Assembly (NCBI GenBank): GCA_937892315.1
Contig: CALAVF010000440.1
Location: forward strand, 1-12,105
Direction: 5' to 3'
Source: an uncultured Prevotellaceae bacterium
GTDB taxonomy: Bacteria > Bacteroidota > Bacteroidia > Bacteroidales > Bacteroidaceae
Length of the DNA stretch: 12,105 nt
In this document: positions 6,720 through 12,105 of the stretch, in pieces
Numbering within the stretch: position 1 is the first letter of the stretch
Layout: every line of letters starts with the position of its first letter
Notes under the pieces: generated by a model
What the model saw: the letters and a program-made list of their open reading frames with translations, nothing else
Databases searched by the model: none
Told to the model about the DNA's origin: nothing
Made by a program: the position numbers and the translations under genes

Positions 6720-6750
6720 TTGATTCTTTACTAAGAATTCTTTACCTTTG
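6720..6750 (+). promoter_or_regulatory. Promoter of the CotH-like gene
   Basis: TTG (6720-6722) at the end of a T-run, a 20-nt spacer and TACCTTTG (6743-6750) match the consensus. The box ends 19 bp before the ATG at 6770, leaving a short leader. It is divergent from the rplM promoter, with about 17 bp between the two -33 boxes. Confidence 0.75.
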
Positions 6751-6769
6751 CAACAAATTTCATTCCCCT

Positions 6770-8899
6770 ATGTTACAAAAATTGATCTCTTTACTGACAT
6801 TTTTTTGTCTTTTAACGGCAGTAAATGCACAGACTTACCAGCGACTAACGAACTTGCCTCATGTGTACATCGAGACGTTCAACCGCCAGAGTATCAACAA
6901 CAAGATTGTTTACGTCTATGCCACAATGTACTATGTGGATGAGAACGATGTGGTGACGACTTACGACTCCATGCAGATTCGGGGTCGAGGCAATTCTACG
7001 TGGAATCTTGCCAAGAAACCTTATAAGATAAAGTTCAATCAGAAAGAGAAATTTCTTGGGAAAGGGTATGCCAAGGCAAAGAAGTGGACATTGATGGCAA
7101 ATGCAGGCGACAAGACTCTGATGCGTAACGCCGTCACGTCGCTAATGGGGGATTTTTTAGGCTTGAAGAACAATCCTGCTCATAAATTTGTGGATGTCAC
7201 CCTCAATGGCACTTACATTGGCAATTATCAGATAAGTGACCAGGTGGATGTACGGCCCCATCGTGTCAACATCGCCGAACAGGACTATCCGCTGACCGCC
7301 GAGAGCGACATCACGGGTGGTTATCTGCTGGAGATAGATGGCTTTTATGATAAGGGTACGCGATTCAGAACAGCGACTTATGGACTGCCTATCCGTGTCC
7401 ATTATCCAGACGATGAAGAAATCGCTTATGAGCAGACCGCCTACATTCAGAACTATCTGCGTGATTTCGAGCAGGTGCTTTCTTCTGGCAATTTTCTGGA
7501 TGCAGAAACGGGTTATCGGGCATGGGTGGATTCCACATCACTCGTCAACTGGTTTATTGCCACCGAAGTGAGCGGTAATGTAGATGGATATTGGTCCACC
7601 TATGTTTATAAAGACCAGCAAGACCCCTTGCTTTATTTTGGTCCTCTTTGGGATTATGACATCGCCTATAACAACGACAACAGAACAGATAGAGGGGGAA
7701 CCAGCAACACGGAGTACCAGTTGATGACCGATCATGGTTACGGTGATGCCAAGAAGTGGATGAACCGCATGTGGCAAGACCCTTGGTTTGGCAAACTGGT
7801 CAATCGCCGCTATGCAGAGGTGGTAGAGGCAGGTTTGGAAAATTACCTCTATCAGCAGATAGATTCTATTGCCGAACTGATTCACGACTCACAGGTGCTC
7901 AACTATGAGAAATGGGGCATACAAAAGAGAATCTTGCGTGAACGGGTGCTTTATTCGTCCTACGACCGCTATGTTGCCGACTTGAAATCTTATATTCAAG
8001 TACACATCCCATACCTTCAAACGGCGTTTGCAAACAAGAAGATAGCCGAACCGACCCCGCCGTTTGTGGCAGGAAACTACTACTACACGATTCTCAATGC
8101 CAACACAGGCAATGCGATTGACACTTACGAGAAGAGCGAAAAGGCTGGTGACCAAATCTGTTCATGGTCAGTCTCTGAAGGTCGGTTCTCTCAGCAGTGG
8201 CAAATCGTGCCTGTTGACAACTATTTCATGTTTATTAATCGTCACAGCGGCATGGCATTGAACGACCCGACGGCAGGACGTCCGACGGCAACTACGGAGG
8301 TGGGAACTCAATTGAACACGGCTGTACCAGATGCGGAAGATGACCGTCAACTTTGGATCCTCACGCCACAAGGGATAGAGGGCTACTACAACCTGACCAA
8401 CAAGTACACGCAACATACCGCCAACCTTCAAGGCGGCAGTTCTTCCGATGGTACTTCCATTCTTAGTTATACCACGGATGCACGCAACTCATCCAGCATG
8501 AATCGCTTGTGGTATATCATTGCAGGCGATGAAATAGAGGTTGATGAACCAGATGACCCAGACGAACCAGACGAACCGAATGCCCCCGATACTCCTGATG
8601 ATCCAGACAATCCAGATGACCCGGATGAGCCAGAAGAGCCGGAACCAGATGCCATTGCCTCGCTTGAGCCTACAGAGTATGCTCTTGCCTACAATCCGCA
8701 AACTCAGGTGCTGCATTTTGGCTCAGAGACTCCAGAGTTGCTGACATTCCAAGTGAGAATTTGTGCAACCAACGGTTCGCTTATCCGCACGTTCCATGCA
8801 TCAGAGTCGTGCTCAGTAGCAGACCTGTCCCGTGGTGTTTATATCATCGTCTGGCACGTGAACGGCAAGACACGTTCCACCAAACTCCTCATCCAATAA
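6770..8899 (+). CDS. Secreted CotH-kinase-like protein with ricin-type lectin module and C-terminal sorting-like domain
   Basis: A 709-aa multidomain protein. Residues 1-20 form a signal peptide ending AVNA-Q. Residues about 30-410 match the CotH kinase fold: QIRGRGNSTW (69-78), KKPYKIKF (82-89), VTLNGTYIGNYQISDQVD (143-160), GGYLLEIDGF (183-192) and FGPLWDYDIAYNN (290-302), whose Asp residues are the expected metal-binding pair. Residues about 434-585 look like a ricin-type beta-trefoil, with repeated NxxTGxA/QQWQIV/RQLWIL elements. An Asp/Pro-rich linker (591-628) leads to a beta-rich tail ending GVYIIVWHVNGKTRSTKLLI, typical of type IX secretion sorting domains. CotH-family proteins include protein kinases of spore coats, but the substrate of bacterial secreted members is largely unknown. 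Inference: an exported, possibly glycan-binding enzyme. It appears monocistronic. Confidence 0.88.
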   Translation: MLQKLISLLTFFCLLTAVNAQTYQRLTNLPHVYIETFNRQSINNKIVYVYATMYYVDENDVVTTYDSMQIRGRGNSTWNLAKKPYKIKFNQKEKFLGKGYAKAKKWTLMANAGDKTLMRNAVTSLMGDFLGLKNNPAHKFVDVTLNGTYIGNYQISDQVDVRPHRVNIAEQDYPLTAESDITGGYLLEIDGFYDKGTRFRTATYGLPIRVHYPDDEEIAYEQTAYIQNYLRDFEQVLSSGNFLDAETGYRAWVDSTSLVNWFIATEVSGNVDGYWSTYVYKDQQDPLLYFGPLWDYDIAYNNDNRTDRGGTSNTEYQLMTDHGYGDAKKWMNRMWQDPWFGKLVNRRYAEVVEAGLENYLYQQIDSIAELIHDSQVLNYEKWGIQKRILRERVLYSSYDRYVADLKSYIQVHIPYLQTAFANKKIAEPTPPFVAGNYYYTILNANTGNAIDTYEKSEKAGDQICSWSVSEGRFSQQWQIVPVDNYFMFINRHSGMALNDPTAGRPTATTEVGTQLNTAVPDAEDDRQLWILTPQGIEGYYNLTNKYTQHTANLQGGSSSDGTSILSYTTDARNSSSMNRLWYIIAGDEIEVDEPDDPDEPDEPNAPDTPDDPDNPDDPDEPEEPEPDAIASLEPTEYALAYNPQTQVLHFGSETPELLTFQVRICATNGSLIRTFHASESCSVADLSRGVYIIVWHVNGKTRSTKLLIQ
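8540..8653 (+). repeat. Low-complexity Asp/Pro/Glu linker coding repeat
   Basis: Degenerate six- and nine-base units (GAC/GAT, GAA/GAC, CCA variants) encode runs of D-x-P across residues about 591-628 of the CotH-like protein. It separates the lectin-like module from the sorting-like tail. Length variation by slippage would be expected here. Confidence 0.8.
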
Positions 8900-8910
8900 T
8901 CATCCTACCG

Positions 8911-9002
8911 CCCGCAAGTATCCCCTCCGCTTGCGGGCTTCGGTTTCCCCCTGCCGCGAGCGTTTTACCGTTCCGCTTGCGGGCTTCGGTTTTCCCGAAG
9001 CC
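8911..9002 (+). terminator. GC-rich hairpins and 46-bp-spaced direct repeat after the CotH-like gene
   Basis: Twelve bases after the stop codon, CCCGCAAG (8911-8918) pairs with CTTGCGGG (8930-8937), followed by a short T-containing stretch. A 21-bp segment at 8926-8946 is repeated exactly at 8972-8992. The second copy forms another 8-bp hairpin with the bases that follow (8982-8989 with 8995-9002). Most likely a duplicated terminator; the T-runs are short, so strength is uncertain. Confidence 0.55.
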
Positions 9003-9025
9003 ATCTCTTTCTCATTCTTTCGCCC

Positions 9026-9952
9026 ATGCCCCTCTACAACGACTACAGCACCTGGCTCACCGCCCAACTCGGCACCAAGACCCAGAAAATATCCATCAAC
9101 GCAGGCTTCACCTGTCCCAACCGTGACGGACGGGTAGGCACAGGTGGCTGCACCTATTGCAACAATCAGACGTTCAACCCCGACTATTGTGCCCCCACCA
9201 AGTCCATCACCCAGCAACTGGAGGAGGGTAAGCGTTTCTTTGCTCGGAAATACCCGTCAATGAAGTACCTCGCTTACTTTCAGGCATATACCAACACCTA
9301 TGACTCCCTTGACCATTTGAAAGCCAAGTACGAAGAAGCCCTCTCCGTTCCCGATGTTGTGGGTCTCATCATCGGCACACGCCCCGATTGTATGCCTTCC
9401 GCCCTTCTCGACTACCTCACCGACCTGAACCGTCGCACCTTCCTTGTCGTAGAGTATGGCATCGAATCGGTGTATGACGCAACCTTGTTGCGTATTAACC
9501 GTGGTCACACCCATGCCCAAACCGTCGATGCCATCACACGCACCGCTGCCCGTGGCATCCAAGTAGGTGCACACCTCATCCTTGGGCTTCCAGGTGAGAG
9601 CCGTACAGCCATGCTTGATGAAGCGACTGTTCTATCCTCGCTTCCTCTCACCACGCTCAAACTTCACCAACTGCAACTCATCAAGGGCACCTGCATGGCA
9701 GAGGAATATCTTGCCAATCCTGTAGATTTCCATCTCTTTACAGCCGACGAATACATCGACCTCGTCATCGATTTTGTAGAACGCCTCCGTCCCGACCTCG
9801 TGTTGGAGCGTTTTGTCTCTCAGTCACCCTCCAGCCTCCTTGCCGTACCCGGATGGGGACTGAAAAACCACGAGTTTGTCGATAAGGTACGTCACCGCAT
9901 GACAGAAAGAGGCAGCCATCAAGGCCGCCTCTACATTCCCTCTTCACGCTAA
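9026..9952 (+). CDS. Radical SAM protein, YhcC family
   Basis: A 308-aa protein matching the YhcC/TIGR01212 radical SAM family. The cluster motif is FTCPNRDGRVGTGGCTYC, with cysteines at about 30, 42 and 45, the CX11CX2C spacing typical of this family rather than CX3CX2C. The start SWxxxLGTKTQKISINAGF-like N-terminus is conserved. Further family motifs are AYFQAYTNTY (about 83-92), GTRPDC (about 116-121), VEYGIES (about 142-148) and HLILGLPGES (about 182-191). It would bind a [4Fe-4S] cluster and cleave S-adenosylmethionine in the cytoplasm; the substrate of this family is not firmly known. The ATG at 9026 is the natural start. No promoter box was seen in the 126-bp gap upstream. Confidence 0.92.
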   Translation: MPLYNDYSTWLTAQLGTKTQKISINAGFTCPNRDGRVGTGGCTYCNNQTFNPDYCAPTKSITQQLEEGKRFFARKYPSMKYLAYFQAYTNTYDSLDHLKAKYEEALSVPDVVGLIIGTRPDCMPSALLDYLTDLNRRTFLVVEYGIESVYDATLLRINRGHTHAQTVDAITRTAARGIQVGAHLILGLPGESRTAMLDEATVLSSLPLTTLKLHQLQLIKGTCMAEEYLANPVDFHLFTADEYIDLVIDFVERLRPDLVLERFVSQSPSSLLAVPGWGLKNHEFVDKVRHRMTERGSHQGRLYIPSSR

Positions 9953-9982
9953 AGGTTCAGTTTCGTGCTGAAGGTTTTCTAT

Positions 9983-10001
9983 GCAAGCATATCATGCTTG
10001 C
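9983..10001. terminator. Hairpin between convergent yhcC-like and DUF4230 genes
   Basis: An 8-bp perfect stem, GCAAGCAT (9983-9990) with ATGCTTGC (9994-10001), has a 3-nt loop and lies 30 bp after the radical SAM stop codon and 18 bp after the minus-strand operon end. No good T-run follows on either strand, so terminator activity is uncertain. Confidence 0.45.
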
Positions 10002-10018
10002 CCTCTGTCTTCCTTCCC

Positions 10019-10669
10019 CTATCCACCCTTCCGTTCCAAACTCCTCACAAACTCCACCTCAAACCCTAACTTCTTCATCACCTCCCTAATCGCTTCCTCC
10101 GCATATCGCTCCGCCTTTTTCCTATTTTCTGCTGTGTCGAATCGTTCACGAATTTGCCGTTCCACTTGTTTCTTCATGCCGTTAGTGTTCGGCATCTTCC
10201 GCACCCAATAGTTGCTGTCATCCGACATGAACGCCGCCCCTTGCGTTGAGGCTACATACTTCACCGCCGGTAACTTCACCTGCACCACCTGTGTAGAGTC
10301 GGTTGCCACATATTCCACATCGTCGAGGTCAATCACATAACTGCATTTCTGTGTCATAGTCTGCACACACGAATGCTCCTCTTCACCAAAGAACAGACCA
10401 TATTCCGTCTCTCTCTTGATGGTGTAATCCTCTATTACCGAACTACATACGTAGATTTCACCTCGTGGACGCACTGCCTCGATGCTTGCGATAGTTTCTT
10501 CCAACGTGACTTCATGGCTCTCCTCCTTGCAACGATTCATAATCAATAACGTCACCACAATCACTGCCGCAGCCAATATCAACGCGATAAGCACCTTCTT
10601 GATGACATCGCGAAACACAAACACGAACGCAATGACTTTCAGCAACCCATTCCACAACCGTTCCTTCAT
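10019..10669 (-). CDS. DUF4230-like membrane-anchored protein
   Basis: A 216-aa protein. Residues about 25-44 form one transmembrane helix (KVLIALILAAAVIVVTLLIM), so the remainder (about 45-216) is probably periplasmic. The soluble part resembles the DUF4230 family: an N-terminal EETIASIEAVRPRGEIYVCSS segment, a beta-rich middle (CSYVIDLDDVEY, VVQVKLPAVKYV) and a charged C-terminal helix (RKKAERYAEEAIREVMKKLG). The function of DUF4230 is unknown. The ATG overlaps the TGA of the upstream lipoprotein gene (ATGA), pointing to coupled translation. That neighbour has the same overall plan, so the pair may act together. Confidence 0.78.
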   Translation of the reverse strand: MKERLWNGLLKVIAFVFVFRDVIKKVLIALILAAAVIVVTLLIMNRCKEESHEVTLEETIASIEAVRPRGEIYVCSSVIEDYTIKRETEYGLFFGEEEHSCVQTMTQKCSYVIDLDDVEYVATDSTQVVQVKLPAVKYVASTQGAAFMSDDSNYWVRKMPNTNGMKKQVERQIRERFDTAENRKKAERYAEEAIREVMKKLGFEVEFVRSLERKGG

Positions 10670-11301
10670 CGCCAGTCCTCCTTCCTGTGTACCACCACAT
10701 CTACATTCTTCATGCCGAGACTCTTCACGATAGAGGCGAAAAGCGTCTTGGCATTATGCTCTATGTCCTTGTCAATCAGGTCTGTCAGGTCTTCCTTCAG
10801 CACCGCCTTGTAGGCTTGCTCCATCAGTTGGTCCACTTCCTCATGGCTAATCTCATCACGCAACCCCGATGCCATCCTCACCACTTCCTTATCATCCACC
10901 TTCGCCTCATATCCCGAGTCAATCACCTTCGGACGTGGCAACAGAATCACCACAGCCGTACTGTCATCTGTCAGTTTCACGTCGTCCACACTGAGGTCAC
11001 GCAGGTCATAGCCGTATTTCACTGTCACATCCACAGGAATGATGCACTTCCTCTCGCCGTACTTCCATGTCCGAGGGTCCGTCAACTCAAAATGCTCATG
11101 CCGACTCGAATCATAGATGGCAAGTTTCCTCACCCTCACCTCTGTCGTCACCAAGTCCGCCTTCTGCTTGATGCTGGAGAGGATGACCGACTCCAGTCGT
11201 GGCTTCTCCTCCTTCGCCTCACCACGACACCCGTTGCAAGAAGCAGCCAACAAAGCCGCCGTCAACATCCCTATATATATAATAATGTGTAAACGCTTCA
11301 T
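10666..11301 (-). CDS. DUF4230-like lipoprotein
   Basis: A 211-aa protein when started at the ATG at 11301, which gives a clear lipoprotein signal (MKRLHIIIYIGMLTAALLAA then S-C, Cys22 lipidated). An in-frame ATG at 11346 would bury the signal behind 15 extra residues and is rejected. The mature part has a helix (LESVILSSIKQKADLVTTEV), a beta-rich middle (KCIIPVDVTVKYGYDL, AVVILLPRPKVIDSG) and a C-terminal helix (NAKTLFASIVKSLGM), the same order as the downstream DUF4230-like protein. Both ends overlap neighbours as ATGA. No promoter box is seen directly upstream, so it probably relies on the promoter of the truncated rhuM-like gene. Function is unknown. Confidence 0.78.
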   Translation of the reverse strand: MKRLHIIIYIGMLTAALLAASCNGCRGEAKEEKPRLESVILSSIKQKADLVTTEVRVRKLAIYDSSRHEHFELTDPRTWKYGERKCIIPVDVTVKYGYDLRDLSVDDVKLTDDSTAVVILLPRPKVIDSGYEAKVDDKEVVRMASGLRDEISHEEVDQLMEQAYKAVLKEDLTDLIDKDIEHNAKTLFASIVKSLGMKNVDVVVHRKEDWR

Positions 11302-11681
11302 GTCACGATTGTATTCTTGTGGGTTGATGAACCTATTTCGGTCCACTGACGAAACTGTGTAGCACGGATGCTGTTCACACGGTAACCTACTGCGATGATG
11401 GCATCCAGGGAATAGAACAATGTCTGATAGTGCTTCCCGTCCGAGGCAGTTATTTCCATTTTGGAAACAACTGGATTCTCGTTCAGTTCGTCCGATTCAA
11501 AAATGTTCTTCAGATGTTTACTGATAGCAGGTATTTTGACATCAAACAACGCAGCCATTGCTTTTTGTGTAGTCCAGATGTTCTCGTCCTTATAATAGAC
11601 CTCCACTCCTTGTTCCTTTCCTCCAATTTGGAAGATGAGGAACTCGGCGGTACTGTTTCTTATTTCTTTTCGTTTTGGCAT
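11298..11681 (-). pseudogene. RhuM-family protein, C-terminally truncated
   Basis: The 127-codon frame matches the N-terminal part of the virulence RhuM family: EFLIFQIGGKEQGVEVYYKD (about 13-32), IWTTQKAMAALFDV (35-48), ISKHLKNIFESDELNENPVV (53-72), and SLDAIIAVGYRVNSIRATQF-RQW (91-113). Full-length members are about 330 aa and continue after this Trp with A-T-x-x-L-x-E-Y-I-x-K-G-F. Here the match stops at Trp113 (about 11343) and 14 unrelated residues lead to a TGA overlapping the ATG of the lipoprotein gene. The family often sits near restriction or other defence genes, but its activity is not established. Its promoter looks intact, so it may now serve mainly as a leader for the DUF4230 genes. 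Probably a deletion remnant. Confidence 0.8.
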
Positions 11682-11708
11682 TTATAAAACAGGTCATGAT
11701 TTCTGATG

Positions 11709-11739
11709 CAAAGATACGGAATTTCATGAAAAGTTGCAA
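11709..11739 (-). promoter_or_regulatory. Promoter of the rhuM-like/DUF4230 unit
   Basis: The minus strand carries TTG (11737-11739), a 20-nt spacer and TATCTTTG (11709-11716), a full match to the consensus, 27 bp before the ATG at 11681. Its -33 box is only 16 bp from the first CRISPR repeat, and it points away from the array. Confidence 0.75.
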
Positions 11740-11755
11740 TATCTGCTCCTCTCAA

Positions 11756-12105
11756 GTTGTGATTTGCTTTCAAATTAGTATCTTTGCAGAGTCATATACA
11801 CCACTAACGGAATCAATTGAAAGAGGAATAAAGTTGTGATTTGCTTTCAAATTAGTATCTTTGCAGAGTCATATACACCGGTAACTTGTTCAAGGTAATC
11901 AGCATAATGTTGTGATTTGCTTTCAAATTAGTATCTTTGCAGAGTCATATACACCCTAATAGGACTCAAACACATAATCACATCGTTGTGATTTGCTTTC
12001 AAATTAGTATCTTTGCAGAGTCATATACACCTTGCAACTTGTTCAAGGTAATCGCCATAATGTTGTGATTTGCTTTCAAATTAGTATCTTTGCAGAGTCA
12101 TATAC
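11756..12105 (+). CRISPR. CRISPR array, type II (II-C-like) repeats, continues beyond the window
   Basis: Four identical 47-bp repeats at 11756-11802, 11833-11879, 11909-11955 and 11985-12031, plus 44 bp of a fifth at 12062-12105 cut by the window edge. Spacers are 11803-11832 (30 nt), 11880-11908 (29), 11956-11984 (29) and 12032-12061 (30). The repeat begins GTTGTGATTTGC, and repeats of this length and start are known to me from Cas9-associated arrays of Bacteroides and Prevotella. Type II repeats begin GTTG/GTTT in the crRNA direction, so the plus strand is the likely crRNA strand. No cas gene or tracrRNA is in the window, so type is inferred from repeats only. The leftmost repeat shows no decay. 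Confidence 0.95.
11757..11786 (+). promoter_or_regulatory. Promoter match inside each CRISPR repeat (repeat 1 shown)
   Basis: Repeat bases 2-4 (TTG), a 19-nt spacer and bases 24-31 (TATCTTTG) reproduce the Bacteroidota promoter, with the same spacing as the rplM promoter of this window. Equivalent positions are 11834-11863, 11910-11939, 11986-12015 and 12063-12092. Transcription would start around repeat base 34-36, about 12 nt before each spacer, on the strand expected for crRNA. Confidence 0.55.

Noticed and set aside
11302..11346. Upstream in-frame start for the DUF4230-like lipoprotein
   Set aside because: It would put 15 polar residues before the signal peptide; the ATG at 11301 restores a normal lipoprotein signal.

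Overview
The window reads as a chromosomal segment of a Bacteroidota bacterium, most likely order Bacteroidales and Prevotella- or Bacteroides-like. The evidence is the gene order rplM-rpsI-rpsB-tsf, Bacteroidota-type promoters (a TTG-like -33 box, 19-21 nt, then TANNTTTG), a protein ending in a type IX secretion-like sorting domain, two DUF4230-type proteins, and a CRISPR array with 47-bp repeats of the type II kind found in this group. No tRNA or rRNA gene was seen.

Left part (1-3550). A 3'-truncated glycoside hydrolase gene (GH105/GH88-like, minus strand) lies 25 bp downstream of a CCA-adding enzyme gene (minus strand), probably in one transcript. Next is a small minus-strand transcription unit with a promoter-like box and a terminator but a small reading frame lacking a normal start codon. 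A plus-strand hypothetical lipoprotein follows, then a perfect nested palindrome and a strong bidirectional terminator.

Middle (3551-6702). A minus-strand ribosomal/translation operon, rplM-rpsI-rpsB-tsf, is preceded by a promoter and a ~200-nt leader able to fold. Potentially structured spacers separate rpsI from rpsB and rpsB from tsf.

Centre-right (6720-9952, plus strand). A secreted CotH-kinase-like protein carries a ricin-type lectin module, an Asp/Pro-rich linker and a C-terminal sorting-like domain. After a GC-rich repeat/hairpin region comes a YhcC-type radical SAM gene.

Right part (10019-12105). A minus-strand three-gene unit is joined by ATGA overlaps: a 3'-truncated rhuM-like gene, a DUF4230-like lipoprotein and a DUF4230-like membrane protein. 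Its promoter lies 16 bp from the first repeat of a CRISPR array that continues past the right edge; no cas gene is in the window.

The most interesting signals are in the array. Every repeat contains a match to the local promoter consensus, so each could start its own crRNA. Spacers 2 and 4 are near-duplicates differing at four positions, which suggests two acquisitions from related invaders at the same site.
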